A stretch of DNA of 64,000 nucleotides from positions 15,624,001-15,688,000 of the forward strand of contig CM065322.1 of assembly GCA_033032175.1 (NCBI GenBank), written 5' to 3'. The stretch comes from Saturnia japonica. Taxonomy: Eukaryota; Arthropoda; Insecta; Lepidoptera; Saturniidae. The notes under the pieces are model-generated. The model worked only from the letters and a program-made list of their open reading frames with translations. It was not told the origin of the DNA and ran no database searches. Shown here in pieces: positions 24,559 through 41,209 of the stretch. Made by a program: the position numbers and the translations under genes. The first letter of the stretch is position 1; the number at the start of each line of letters is the position of its first letter.

Positions 24559-24825
24559 AATAATAATAAAAGTGTGCATTTTTACTTAAAGGAAAAAGAA
24601 AAAAATGCAGGTATGTACTAAGAAGATTCGAAAGTCACTATTATTAAGAGTTTTTGATATTGTTTATTTTTATTGCTTTATGGGTATTTTTGAACCAGCA
24701 ATAATGGACGGCCCGTCCTTGTGTCTAATAAAATAATTAAGTTAAGAAAATCAAACAAGCTGTAAAATAAATGAAATTATCCAAACAAAGCAAATAGGTT
24801 CATCTCGAACATTCTTAAAAAGGGG

Positions 24826-25045
24826 TATATAAATGGAAGATAGATCGGCTAGAAACAGTTGATTCTTAATCAGAGTGAATATGAATCAACAAATGGAAGC
24901 AATACATGAGTACTAGAGTATAGAAAAGTATTTTAGTGCTATATTAGTTTATGTATAGTGCGCTTAAGGACTAGTGGAGTGTAAAAATCGTGTTCGCGTG
25001 TGAAATAAATTCTTTCATCGCAATACACGGCATTTTTATTTACCC
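24826..25045 (+). promoter_or_regulatory. TATA-box and poly-A-signal block, possible solo LTR
   Basis: TATATAAATGG at 24826-24836 is followed about 30 bp later by a C/A-type start region. There is a 150-bp leader without coding sequence, then AATAAA near 25008. A promoter followed at short distance by a polyadenylation signal is how an LTR is built. No paired LTR, primer-binding site or TG...CA ends could be fixed, so this is only a suggestion. Confidence 0.25.
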
Positions 25046-25609
25046 ACGAGCGTAAAATATGATATGATACTCCTTTCAAAAATTTTCAAACGGTTATTCA
25101 ATCACAAACGCAAGTAACAAAGCGTAATTAAATTTATAATTATTTCCAAGTACTCGAAAACCATTACCGTTTGATATTAATATAAAGTTATACACAAACG
25201 CTGTTTGTACATTGAAATTTTTTCAAATACCCTTTTCATAATTTTTCTTCTCGCACACAATTGCGAAATTACGCACTAAGTTTCCATTATAGATACTAAC
25301 ATTGGCTTGTATCACTGTAACCTGTATATTTGATGTTATATTATTTTAAAAATTAACCACGTTAGGTCTCCTGTTTAGAGATTACAAATTTTTTTACAGG
25401 TATTTCGCACTCAAAAGGCGTACATTTACGCATTGCCTCGGATGTTCTATAAATAAATATTACGATTTAACAAATGAACTACATAATCAAAAACGGTTAT
25501 ATGGTTAATTTATATCAGCTAGAAGTGATTGGGTATACCAGCGAAATCTCTTTATAGCCTACTAAAAGACCTTGGCCTGTCGAGAACTGCAGTAAACTTT
25601 ATTTTACAG

Positions 25610-25772
25610 CGACTATCTAAAGCTACTCGAACAGGTTCTTACCAAATTTGGCGAGGCAGAGCATCACGAGCAGTCTAGTATCATAAGGCCCCTTAAACCT
25701 ACACCTGGGGATTGCTCGGAGTTCTTCCCCCTGCCACGCAATGAACCCGACACCCGCACGGTGAACCCATAG
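25610..25772 (+). CDS. Candidate terminal coding exon (53 codons), function unknown
   Basis: A pyrimidine-rich tract and acceptor (CTTTATTTTACAG) end at 25609. From 25611 the frame is open for 53 codons (DYLKLLEQVLTKFGEAEHHE at its start, FFPLPRNEPDTRTVNP at its end) to a TAG at 25770-25772. Base composition is markedly GC-richer than the surroundings, and the residue mix is protein-like, with charged helix then a Pro-rich tail. I do not recognise the family. It could be the last exon of a host gene whose earlier exons lie outside this window, or a fragment of a retroelement gag. Confidence 0.35.
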
Positions 25773-26489
25773 AATGCTAAGATGTTTGTCCCTTGTCTCT
25801 TTAAGAATTAATAGAAGTTATTCAATTAATAATAATAAAAAAAGAAAACGTAAATTAGTACGCACGCAAAGTAATGCGTTAAAGCTAGTTAATAATATAA
25901 CAATAAATGTTTATAACAATTTAGTTGTAACTAGAAATTGCGTAAACCAACAACCTCGTTTCCTAATAAAATCTTCATTTGAATACGCCTTCAACTAACG
26001 CGGGGAAATCGCTGAAATTCAGTGAAATTTCGCTCTTTATTTGTTCAACGCTTCATTAATCCAAAGCTACACTGAACTACGGCTTAGCACAGGTTCTACG
26101 ACGTAGCAACAATATCTGCGAACATTAGATTCGGCGTAGACTGTACATACTTATAAATGTTCTCGACTGAGTTACTTTGTATGTGTGAGTAAGTTAAGTT
26201 ATTGCTTTACATATTCGAAGTAAATAATTAATTTTAGATTAAAATTAGTTTACGTTAGCCTGATAACATTATTCCCTTGCGAGTTTGAATAGTAATTACA
26301 TTTTGGTGTCGTGTATTATAATGTAAGCGATAAAATCGTTCATTTTTTTAATTATATAGTATTTTAGATCGAACGGTATTGATATGCTTAGTGCTTTAGT
26401 ATACTGAGCGATCTGAATCGACATGGTCGCATGATCGTTCTATCATGCAGTGGACTTCACTCGGTACGAATACAGGATGATTCACAAGT
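25773..26489. other. Non-coding DNA
   Basis: AT-rich; the 74-codon frame at 25774-25998 is low-complexity (Asn/Lys-rich) and not credible as a gene. The 5' boundary of the second CR1-like element lies at or before about 26490. Confidence 0.45.
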
Positions 26490-27067
26490 ACTTCATTTAG
26501 TAGATATGCATAAAGCGCATTCAATATTAAAGGATATCGACTGGAATCAAGAAAAAGATACAGATTGTCCTCAAAAAATTTATGATTTTATTAAAAAAAG
26601 CTCTCATGCGTGCTATAAAAATTCCACTTACACAAAAATTATTAATAAGCAGAGTAAACGCAATTATCCATGGGTAAATGCTAAAATTCATAACTTATGT
26701 AAAAAACGAGATTTACTTTATACTGAATGGAAAAATGGCATGGGAAATAAACTATTAAGACTAGCATACAATAAACATAGAAATAAAACGCATAAATTTA
26801 TAGAAAAATGTAGGAATACTTATTATAAAAATGAAATTAATAAAAATAAATCTAATCCAAGAAAGTTATGGCAAATATTAAATACTATAACAGGACGAAA
26901 TAAAAAATCAACAGATGAAACAATATTTAAAGCATTTGGGAAACATAACTTATTCACTAAAAATATTGCCGATAACTTTGCTGAAGAGTTTATTAAGAGC
27001 GTAAAAAAGATTTTACCAAATTGTTGTAAACCGTTACTTGATGAATCGTGTAACAGATCCACCCTAA
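26490..27067 (+). pseudogene. CR1-like element B, endonuclease-RT linker (5' part)
   Basis: An open frame matching the linker of CR1-like copy A: SNPRKLWQILNTITGRNK here against KNPKKMWEIINRLTGRIV there, then FAEEFIKSVKKILPNCCKPLL against DFDKNVKNLMNTCSEPLL. It lacks the endonuclease (5'-truncated) and stops at CNRSTLS, exactly where the RT domain should begin. The missing RT with matching style and strand is at 42362-43943. Joining codon AGT at 27065-27067 to TTG at 42362 would keep the frame. I infer these are halves of one element split by later DNA. Confidence 0.7.
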
Positions 27068-27431
27068 GTACCTAGCTATAATTTTGAAATCAATGTAAAA
27101 CTAAAATCGATACAAGTAACGCTGCCTAGTTTAACATTATAAGTACTTTAAATCTACTACGATTCGATGTTTTGACAAACGTAGGTAATTTAAAATCTTT
27201 GTAATAAAGGTTAAAATTTATAAAATAAAAATAAAAGATATTGTTTAGAATGCGGGAAGCTTTGTAATACATATAATAAAACAGAAACCTACGGGTTTTA
27301 CCTTTTTGCAATATTAAAACAAAGACAGCATGCGGATAACTAATCGTGAGAATACAGAATTAACAAAAGAAATGACCGGACACGGCGAAAAACAATAGAA
27401 AACAAAGATAGACTGAGGAACCTTGAGAAAA
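27068..27431. other. Start of the DNA that splits CR1-like element B
   Basis: Begins directly after the last linker codon. AT-rich with no gene. No terminal repeat or target duplication that would name the inserted element was found. Confidence 0.4.
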
Positions 27432-28045
27432 TAGAGATGCGCTTGCTCGGATATTAAAAGTGGCGCTCTGAATTAGTACAATCTCTCAACTGAAGTAGAT
27501 CTGATTTCTGGTACTATTTATTAATAGTACAATGTACAGTAGTACAATGGATCGTACACGGACGAATATTAGGCATATTTTGATTCTCCTTCATACCTTC
27601 CAGGCTTAGGATTGTCATTCTAAAGACCCGGTGTTTTTAGACTAAACTACACTTTCACTTCCAGAAAAATAGTATTAACTAATAAAAAAAAGTATTCTTC
27701 TATTCTAATAAAAATTTGAAACTAATTCTTAGAACAAATTCATCCTCACTAAAATGTCTAAAAACATTAATAAAAATAATTCTTACTCTCTCGTCTTTAT
27801 TTCAAAATAGCTTAATGAACTAGAGCCTATTAGGTGTTTACTTTGCATTTCGCTCTCTTTCGACTGAACCACGTCTCCAGTCTCATGAATCACATAGGTA
27901 CTAAGTACTAAATACACCGTGCTGGCCTGCCGCAAACGAAGTACTAAATGAACGATGTACTATGAAGCTTATGGAATAGTTCGTTCTAGTACAGTGTCAG
28001 GAATTAGTTCCTATTAGTAATTAGTACATGTACTACCCATCTCTA
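27432..28045. mobile_element. Possible non-autonomous hAT with GTAC subterminal repeats
   Basis: The left end reads TAGAGATGCG; the right end, on the other strand, reads TAGAGATGGGTAGTACATGT. Inside, about a dozen GTAC-centred words (AGTACTAAAT, TAGTACAATG, GATGTACTATG, TAGTACAGTG) crowd toward the ends, like transposase-binding subterminal repeats of hAT elements. The expected 8-bp target duplication is not visible, so the call stays tentative. Confidence 0.4.
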
Positions 28046-28241
28046 GTGGCAATGGAAAAAAATACGCAGTAATATCGGGACAAAAAAAAAGGGTGAGGGA
28101 AAAACCCAAACGATGGGAGTACAAAACAATCGTAGGAATAACGGGACTTTGGCAAAAATATGGGAAAAAAAAGAAACGTTAGGACGAAAGAAGCGTGAGA
28201 ATTAAATCAAAACGACGGGGTATTTAAGGGGCTGGGGTCAG
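28046..28241. other. Short unique segment upstream of Jockey C
   Basis: Purine-rich (many A runs and GGG words) with TATTTAAG at 28221-28228 and GGGGTCAGTTAG at 28234-28245. If the small gene candidate downstream is real, this could hold its original promoter. No direct evidence supports that. Confidence 0.3.
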
Positions 28242-28252
28242 TTAGAAAGGAT
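28242..28252. repeat. 5' target-site duplication of Jockey C
   Basis: TTAGAAAGGAT, repeated exactly at 31163-31173 after the poly-A tail. The GAT end also matches the element sequence, so the boundary is uncertain by up to 3 bp. Confidence 0.85.
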
Positions 28253-30636
28253 GTCATAGCGCCACCCACTCCCACCCACTTTCAAGACAACTGTATGCCG
28301 ACAGTGCTTGATGTAGCTCTCATTAAAGGTATCGCGCTTCGGTTACGACTCATTCGGGTCGTACACGAGCTCGACTCCGACCACCGTCCGGTCATCATGC
28401 AGCTAGGTCAACCAGACGACTCTAGCCCTCCTTCGGTCCAAGTGGTTGACTATGCCAAGCTAAAACATTATCTTGCGGACAGGCCGTCCTCGTCCAGCTT
28501 AGATAGGATCCCGGACGTATTGGGGTCCGTTGCGGACGTAGATCTCGCGATCGATTCCCTGGTCGACCACCTGCAGGCCGGCATCGGAGAGGCCTCGAGA
28601 GAGGTCGAAGAGGCGAGCGATCGCCGCTTCGTACTCCCTGCCGACGTGCGGGCGTTGTTGACGGAAAAGAACGCGGCGACTCGTGCGCACGACCACTATC
28701 CGACCGAGGAAAACCGCGCACGTTTACGCGCACTTCAAAGATCGGTTAGAGCCCGTATATTAGAACTCAGAAGTCACAGATGGGACGCCCTCGTCGAAGG
28801 GCTAAGGCCGTCGCATCTGGCTTACTGGCAATTAGCTCACAGCCTCAAAATAGAGGCTTCTTATCTTATGCCCCCCCTCGAGAGGGGTCCCGGTATACCG
28901 CTCGCCTTCGATAGCAGCGACAAGGCGGAGTGCCTCGCCACTTGTTTGGAGAGCCAGTGCTCTCCGAACAGTGTCGATGCAAATACCGACCGGGTCGAGG
29001 GTATCGATGGATGCGTGCGGGAGCTGGATAAGCTCCCCGCGACAGACTCCCTGTCCCCAGTCACGTCTGAGGAGGTTCTTTCCATTATAAAAAGCCTTAA
29101 ACTTAGAAAAGCACCAGGTCCCGACGGGATCAGGAATGAAGTACTTAGACTTCTTCCCGATCGCCTCATAGCTCTTTTGGTCTGCATCTTCAATGTAGCC
29201 ATAGCCCACTGCCATTTTCCAGCCGCCTGGAAAAAGGCCATAGTCATAGGTATCCGTAAGCCCGGCAAGAGCGCGTCGCTTCCCGACAGCTATCGCCCGA
29301 TCAGTCTCCTAAATACTTTAGGGAAAATGTACGAGCGGATCCTTCTGAACCGTCTCAAGTCAGTAATAGAGGAGAAAGACCTCTATCCGCCTGAGCAATT
29401 CGGTTTCCGTGCTAGATATTCTTGCACTCATCAAGTGCACCGCCTCACGGAGCACGTTGCATTTAATTTTGCTGAATTATATAAACCCCGCCGTACACTT
29501 GCGGTCTTTTTCGACGTTGCCAAGGCCTTCGATAAGGTCTGGCACGAGGGATTGATCTACAAGTTGTATCACTTTGAAGTCCCCGATAGGCTAATTAAAA
29601 TAATTCGCGACTATCTAACAGATCGCACCTTTCGCTATAGAGTGGAAGGTGAATTGTCCACGCCCCGTCCAATACGCTCAGGCGTTCCCCAGGTTCGATC
29701 CTGGCTCCTAGCCTATTTAACCTGTACGTCAGTGACCTACCTCGACTCCCGGAGGTCGAGGTAGGGCTATACGCTGACGATACAGTCTTATATGCCTCAG
29801 ATAGGAATAGATCCCACCTCAGACACAAAGTCCAACGCTCCGTGACCACTCTCGGGAAGTGGTTTAACGAGTGGCGTATAGCCGTTAATCCCTCGAAGAG
29901 CGCCGCGATGCTCTTCGATGCGGATTCGTCACAGATACCATGGAAGCTTAAACCTGTTAAGCTCTACGATAATCCGATTCCGTATGTAAGAGAGACCAAA
30001 TATCTAGGGGTAACCCTAGATAGTAGGCTCTCTTTTAGACCCCACATCCGTAAGGTTAGGAACAGGGCCGCGTGGGTCCTGGGTCGGTTGCATCCTCTGT
30101 TGTGTTCGGTGAGTAAAATGTCCACGCGACATAAGCTCACGCTCTACAAGACGTGTATTCGACCAATTTTGACATACAGTTGCGCCGTGTTCGCACATAT
30201 GTCCGAGTCGAGTTTCAAACGGTTACAATCGATACAGAATAGGTTCCTCTATCGTCTCACCGGGGCCCCGTGGTATGTTCGAAGCGTAGATCTCCATAGA
30301 GATATGGAGCTTCCTTCGATACATGCCTACGTTAAACAGCTCTCCCGTTCGTATTTCGACACCGCGTCGAACCACGCGAATCCGTTAATAAAAACAGCCG
30401 CCACTTATGTTCCGGCACCCACGGACATCCGGTGCAAACGCCGGCCGCGCAATATTTTTATTGATCCCGACGATCACATCGAAAATTCGAATAAATATTA
30501 CACATCCGTCTCTCCAAACAGAGCGTGCCAGCGCCCACGCCCGCGTAACCACCGTTCTCTCCGCAGAGGGCGGGCGGTCAATTTCGCTCCAGCACACCCG
30601 TCACGTCCACCCTCTCTAGCGGTAACCCAAGCCTAG
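28253..30636 (+). pseudogene. Jockey C ORF2, truncated and frameshifted
   Basis: The frame is open from the truncation point through the end of the endonuclease and into the RT. At codon 427, where A and D have TAG, it reads GAG (Glu). A one-base loss at about 29690 (CCCCAGG against CCCCAAGG in A and D), inside the GVPQGS motif, shifts the frame and ends it at 29764. The YADD block and C-terminal domain continue in another frame to 30636. It cannot make active RT. Confidence 0.88.
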
Positions 30637-31162
30637 GTCCGTTCCTCGGTGTGAAACCCTTGGGTCAGGCAACCGCCCGCGCGATACAAGTGACACTGTA
30701 CGTGCATCACTTAGCTACCTACATACAACACTACACACGTATGAACATACACACGTGCACACCACACAGGTACATAGGTTCTGTGAGGGACCTTTTTTTT
30801 TCTTTTTTTACGCTAGTTAGTTAGCGCTAGTTAGTGTAGAAACATTCCGATTATTGAATACACATACGCACGGTTCCTTCCTTCCTCCCAGGAGGAAGGG
30901 AACGTGCCTATGTGTATATTTAGTTAGCTCGAATCGTAGGTGTAGGGATTCGAATAGATCGCGACCTATTTGCGAACGCGACGACCGCCCGAGCCGAGGT
31001 CCGGCCACTTTGGCACCCTCGTGCGAGTCGTCCACAAAACTTTCGCGGCTGAGTGCCCTCTGCGCTCGCCCCCAAGTCCGGTGAAGCTGTAAAAGCCGCA
31101 GCGGCTTTAGGGCCCCTAAGGCTAACAGTGTAGTCAGTTCTAAAAAAAAAAAAAAAAAAAAA
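28253..31162 (+). mobile_element. 5'-truncated Jockey LINE (copy C)
   Basis: A 2.9-kb plus-strand copy that begins inside the endonuclease domain of ORF2, runs through the RT and 3' UTR, and ends in 21 A (31142-31162). Flanking TTAGAAAGGAT copies show it is a genuine target-primed insertion. It is nearly identical to copy A but differs at several positions where A and D agree. Confidence 0.9.
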
Positions 31163-31173
31163 TTAGAAAGGAT
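31163..31173. repeat. 3' target-site duplication of Jockey C
   Basis: TTAGAAAGGAT directly after the A tail. The same 11 bases follow the A tail of Jockey E at 39542-39552. Confidence 0.85.
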
Positions 31174-32025
31174 CAGTAAATCGAAGTGTATCAGAGGAAT
31201 CGGTTAAGGGCAGTCGGAAAAAGTGAATCAGTCAGTCAGTAGATATCAGACGTTATTATACCAAAAGTGAGTAAATACTAAATAGGCCGTTATAATGCTG
31301 GTGAAAACAGTAAAAAGTTCTGTCGGTATTAACAGTGAAATTAGCTAGGTAATATTCAGGTTTTTGTTCTTGCTCGTTGCGTCTGAAATAAATACATCAA
31401 GAAGTTCGCGATCGGTGTCAGGGAGATCCCACAGAAAATATAGGAAAAGTTATTAGGGTTAGGTTAAAGTACCAATCTAGAATCTTGCGATATCAGTAGT
31501 CTTATTTACGGGAGATTTGATCAAATCTAGCAAAATTCGAGAAGTAGGATTAGCGCGTGATAGTGAATGTACTAGCTAGTTTTAGGGTAACCTGAAAGTT
31601 TCATTGCATGTATGTGTTCATAAATCTATTTAGTATTAAGAAGTGCTGCTTGAAACCCTAAAGACTGTAAGTAGATTTAATTAACTTTTATGGAAATGTA
31701 CAAAAATAACTACCGAACGTACCTAATATTATAGAATTTAGACAATGACTTATCATATAAACATTCTACTACTTTACATGATCTACTGTACAAATTCTGT
31801 AGTTTTAACCTTGGTTAAAATGAGGTACTTATGTGTGACAGGAATAAATAATTCAATAAGCGGGCTTTAATGAAACTGGAGGTAAATCCAGTGCACCGTC
31901 TTATCATCAGAGTTTTATTATAGGAATTCCCATTAGGCGTTTGTGTATTGAATCTCTTCACATTAAGCGATAATCGATTTAGTTCGTACAAAGATTTCTC
32001 CCTGGGTGTAATCAGAAATGATTCC

Positions 32026-32157
32026 ATGACAGTGAGACTCAGTTTTTGGATCGCCATTAGATTCGCAGGGTGGCTGTTCGGTATTTATGTTGCTTTGATT
32101 TGGTATTCGGTTTGGCATTTGAAAGAGAACTCTTCGTGCCAAAGTGATCCAATAGCA
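32026..32157 (+). CDS. Candidate first coding exon, membrane-anchor-like N-terminus (copy 1)
   Basis: The ATG at 32026 opens 44 codons that end exactly before a consensus donor (GCA|GTAAGT). The peptide starts with a short basic segment, then a hydrophobic aromatic-rich stretch (about residues 5-30, including WLFGIYVALIWYSVW), then a Cys and polar residues. That would suit a signal anchor. The intron phase is 0, and the exon at 32669 can follow in frame. An identical copy lies at 40405-40536; copy 2 lacks it. I do not recognise a family, and chance is possible. Confidence 0.33.
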
Positions 32158-32668
32158 GTAAGTACCAGATATTGTCATCTTGTAATTCTTTTGCCTATGT
32201 GATGGTCGGCCTTTCAGGTCAGACAGGATTCTACACAGACATCCTCTTGTGTTCATAATACAAAGGAAGGTGTGCTGGATTGTACTGAAAGTTAGTACAA
32301 AATCTTGAGGTAAATATGTCACCAACCCACACTCAACAGTACAGACATATATTTACACTAATCATAACAAAACTTGTTATAAGTGCCATACAGCGCTAAC
32401 AGATTGAATTATATCTTTATTTGGAAATTTCCATAACAAATACCTAGAAATTGAATTCGATAAAATTAATGTATATTACTTTATTCTTGTAAAATATACA
32501 TTATGTGAATAATACCTTGGTAAAGAAAGGTATTATAATTACATACTTAGATAAATAAGGAACTATTTGTGTGTTATTGTTATTTGTAATATATAATATT
32601 CTCATGAGAATATAAATCACTACACATCATCTACATGTAACATTTCACATACTATATTTTATACACAG

Positions 32669-32830
32669 GTAAAGGTAAGGTACATATGGTTGTTCAAGGG
32701 TAATATTTGTGGTTTTGCCAAAGGGACAAACAGTCCTTATGCCTACGCAATCACCTACCGCCTTCATTGTTCAAAATGTGTGTTGAATGGAGTCAGTGCT
32801 AGTTCAACTATCAATTTCATTGGCTCATAA
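32669..32830 (+). CDS. Candidate second exon (copy 1), 53 codons plus stop
   Basis: The acceptor ATTTTATACACAG ends at 32668. From 32669 the phase-0 frame is open for 53 codons (VKVRYIWLFKGNICGFAKGT near the start, YRLHCSKCVLNG later) to TAA at 32828-32830. With the first exon it would give a 97-residue, Cys-containing membrane or secreted protein. Copies lie at 36558-36719 and 41048-41209. The phase match with exon 1 is the main support. No known family is recognised. Confidence 0.3.
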   Translation, partial: VKVRYIWLFKGNICGFAKGTNSPYAYAITYRLHCSKCVLNGVSASSTINFIGS

Positions 32831-33146
32831 TACCAAAATGGTAATGGATATTCTGTGTGGTTGCCGGTTAGTACATTATAAAGTAATGGTGACTGGAACC
32901 AAGCAGATGTTCAAATGCCTTTTCAAATTATCATTTATAAGACTATTATATACTACTACATTATAGTACAAATACACAGTGTTGATTTGGTTCAACACAT
33001 ATAAATTCCAAATACCTATCCACATTCCTTTTGGAACTAGTGTGATATAATTATTCAACTATTGGTTCAGCCTACCATTTAATAAGGCAATATTATATTT
33101 AATCCGATGGGTTTTAGTCATACTAAGTACTGGCTTCTATACCCTT

Positions 33147-33390
33147 CTAATCACAATACTTGTTAGGGCGTGGCTCATCTTCTATATATTCATGTCTTTT
33201 GATCCGTACAGTGATAGAGAAATTTGTGACTAAAGGATAGGAGTTGCGACTATGTCCCTCTCCGTATATATCCCACAGTCGGTAGAGTCTAGCTTTATTT
33301 CCTGTACGGGGAGGTCTGGATTGAAGTGAGTTACATATTTTCACCCTGGTTGACTTTGTCACCTTGGAGCTTTCTTTATCATCTTGTAGG
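33147..33390 (-). other. Open 80-codon minus-strand frame in the triplicated segment, copy 1
   Basis: Reads KESSKVTKSTRVKICNSLQ and later RLYRLWDIYGEGHSRNSY, ending in PRPNKYCD. It is more protein-like than most frames here, but overlaps an open plus-strand frame and lacks clear splice sites. It recurs at 37036-37279 and 41526-41769, with one Ser/Pro difference in copy 3. Confidence 0.2.
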
Positions 33391-33514
33391 GTTATAGTTG
33401 GCCTTTACTGTGTCTGCTATTACTACCCATTAGATTGAATCATTAGATTCATTTATTTTTACTTAAATAGGGAACTGGTTCCAGTATTCCTTTATCCTGC
33501 CTTCTCACCCTTAA

Positions 33515-38363
<4,849 letters not shown>

Positions 38364-39473
38364 CTCTTTTAGACCCCACATCCGTAAGGTTAGGAACAGG
38401 GCCGCGTGGGTCCTGGGTCGGTTGCATCCTCTGTTGTGTTCGGTGAGTAAAATGTCCACGCGACATAAGCTCACGCTCTACAAGACGTGTATTCGACCAA
38501 TTTTGACATACAGTTGCGCCGTGTTCGCACATATGTCCGAGTCGAGTTTCAAACGGTTACAATCGATACAGAATAGGTTCCTCTATCGTCTCACCGGGGC
38601 CCCGTGGTATGTTCGAAGCGTAGATCTCCATAGAGATATGGAGCTTCCTTCGATACATGCCTACGTTAAACAGCTCTCCCGTTCGTATTTCGACACCGCG
38701 TCGAACCACGCGAATCCGTTAATAAAAACAGCCGCCACTTATGTTCCGGCACCCACGGACATCCGGTGCAAACGCCGGCCGCGCAATATTTTTATTGATC
38801 CCGACGATCACATCGAAAATTCGAATAAATATTACACATCCGTCTCTCCAAACAGAGCGTGCCAGCGCCCACGCCCGCGTAACCACCGTTCTCTCCGCAG
38901 AGGGCGGGCGGTCAATTTCGCTCCAGCACACCCGTCACGTCCACCCTCTCTAGCGGTAACCCAAGCCTAGGTCCGTTCCTCGGTGTGAAACCCTTGGGTC
39001 AGGCAACCGCCCGCGCGATACAAGTGACACTGTACGTGCATCACTTAGCTACCTACATACAACACTACACACGTATGAACATACACACGTGCACACCACA
39101 CAGGTACATAGGTTCTGTGAGGGACCTTTTTTTTTTTCTTTTTTTACGCTAGTTAGTTAGCGCTAGTTAGTGTAGAAACATTCCGATTATTGAATACACA
39201 TACGCACGGTTCCTTCCTTCCTCCCAGGAGGAAGGGAACGTGCCTATGTGTATATTTAGTTAGCTCGAATCGTAGGTGTAGGGATTCGAATAGATCGCGA
39301 CCTATTTGCGAACGCGACGACCGCCCGAGCCGAGGTCCGGCCACTTTGGCACCCTCGTGCGAGTCGTCCACAAAACTTTCGCGGCTGAGTGCCCTCTGCG
39401 CTCGCCCCCAAGTCCGGTGAAGCTGTAAAAGCCGCAGCGGCTTTAGGGCCCCTAAGGCTAACAGTGTAGTCAG

Positions 39474-39541
<68 letters not shown>
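38364..39541 (+). mobile_element. Truncated Jockey LINE (copy E)
   Basis: Begins inside the ORF2 C-terminal region (equivalent of about 30029 in copy C) and carries the last ~200 codons of ORF2 to the stop at 38970. The complete 3' UTR and 64 A (39478-39541) follow. The same TTAGAAAGGAT as after copy C comes next, so E plus its flank is a duplicate of the C 3' junction and not an independent insertion. The upstream joint has no target duplication and at most a base or two of shared sequence. Confidence 0.88.
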
Positions 39542-39543
<2 letters not shown>

Positions 39544-40404
39544 AGAAAGGATCAGTAAATCGAAGGGTATCAGAGGAATCGGTTAAGGGCAGTCGGAAAA
39601 AGTGAATCAGTCAGTCAGTAGATATCAGACGTTATTATACCAAAAGTGAGTAAATACTAAATAGGCCGTTATAATGCTGGTGAAAACAGTCAAAAGTTCT
39701 GTCGGTATTAACAGTGAAATTAGCTAGGTAATATTCAGGTTTTTGTTCTTGCTCGTTGCGTCTGAAATAAATACATCAAGAAGTTCGCGATCGGTGTCAG
39801 GGAGATCCCACAGAAAATATAGGAAAAGTTATTAGGGTTAGGTTAAAGTAACAATCTAGAATCTTGCGATATCAGTAGTCTTATTTACGGGAGATTTGAT
39901 CAAATCTAGCAAAATTCGAGAAGTAGGATTAGCGCGTGATAGTGAATGTACTAGCTAGTTTTAGGGTAACCTGAAAGTTTCATTGCATGTATGTGTTCAT
40001 AAATCTATTTAGTATTAAGAAGTGCTGCTTGAAACCCTAAAGACTGTAAGTAGATTTAATTAACTTTTATGGAAATGTACAAAAATAACTACCGAACGTA
40101 CCTAATATTATAGAATTTAGACAATGACTTATCATATAAACATTCTACTACTTTACATGATCTACTGTACAAATTCTGTAGTTTTAACCTTGGTTAAAAT
40201 GAGGTACTTATGTGTGACAGGAATAAATAATTCAATAAGCGAGCTTTAATGAAACTGGAGGTAAATCCAGTGCACCGTCTTATCATCAGAGTTTTATTAT
40301 AGGAATCCCCATTAGGCGTTTGTGTATTGAATCTCTTCACATTAAGCGATAATCGATTTAGTTCGTACAAAGATTTCTCCCTGGGTGTAATCAGAAATGA
40401 TTCC

Positions 40405-40536
40405 ATGACAGTGAGACTCAGTTTTTGGATCGCCATTAGATTCGCAGGGTGGCTGTTCGGTATTTATGTTGCTTTGATTTGGTATTCGGTTTGGCATTTG
40501 AAAGAGAACTCTTCGTGCCAAAGTGATCCAATAGCA
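40405..40536 (+). CDS. Candidate first coding exon (copy 3)
   Basis: Identical to 32026-32157, including the ATG and the GTAAGT donor. See that entry for the reasoning; the function is unknown. Confidence 0.33.
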
Positions 40537-41047
40537 GTAAGTACCAGATATTGTCATCTTGTAATTCTTTTGCCTATGTGATGGTCGGCCTTCCAGGTCA
40601 GACAGGATTCTACACATACATCCTCTTGTGTTCATAATACAAAGGAAGGTGTGCTGGATTGTACTGAAAGTTAGTACAAAATCTTGAGGTAAATATGTCA
40701 CCAACCCACACTCAACAGTACAGACATATATTCACACTAATCATAACAAAACTTGTTATAAGTGCCATACAGCGCTAACAGATTGAATTATATCTTTATT
40801 TGGAAGTTTCCATAACAAATACCTAGAAATTGAATTCGATAAAATTAATGTATATTACTTTATTCTTGTAAAATATACATTATGTGAATAATACCTCGGT
40901 AAAGAAAGGTATTATAATTACATACTTAGATAAATAAGGAACTATTTGTGTGTTATTGTTATTTGTAATATATAATATTCTCATGAGAATATAAATCACT
41001 ACACATCATCTACATGTAACATTTCACATACTATATTTTATACACAG

Positions 41048-41209
41048 GTAAAGGTAAGGTACATATGGTTGTTCAAGGGTAATATTTGTGGTTTTGCCAA
41101 AGGGACAAACAGTCCTTATGCCTACGCAATCACCTACCGCCTTCATTGTTCAAAATGTGTGTTGAATGGAGTCAGTGCTAGTTCAACTATCAATTTCATT
41201 GGCTCATAA
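41048..41209 (+). CDS. Candidate second exon (copy 3)
   Basis: Same acceptor, phase and stop as 32669-32830. No coding difference from copies 1 or 2 was seen by eye. Confidence 0.3.
   Translation, partial: VKVRYIWLFKGNICGFAKGTNSPYAYAITYRLHCSKCVLNGVSASSTINFIGS

Larger units (their letters stand above)
31174..33514 (+). repeat. Triplicated segment, copy 1
   Basis: 2.34 kb that recurs as 36118-37405 (copy 2, first part missing) and 39553-41895 (copy 3). By eye about a dozen single-base differences separate copies 1 and 3. At four of these sites copy 2 can be compared, and it agrees with copy 1. Copy 1 stops at CACCCTTAAAC, where Jockey D begins; copies 2 and 3 run on with TTCACTAGCAATGC. It contains the possible two-exon gene below and an 80-codon minus-strand frame at 33147-33390. 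Confidence 0.92.
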
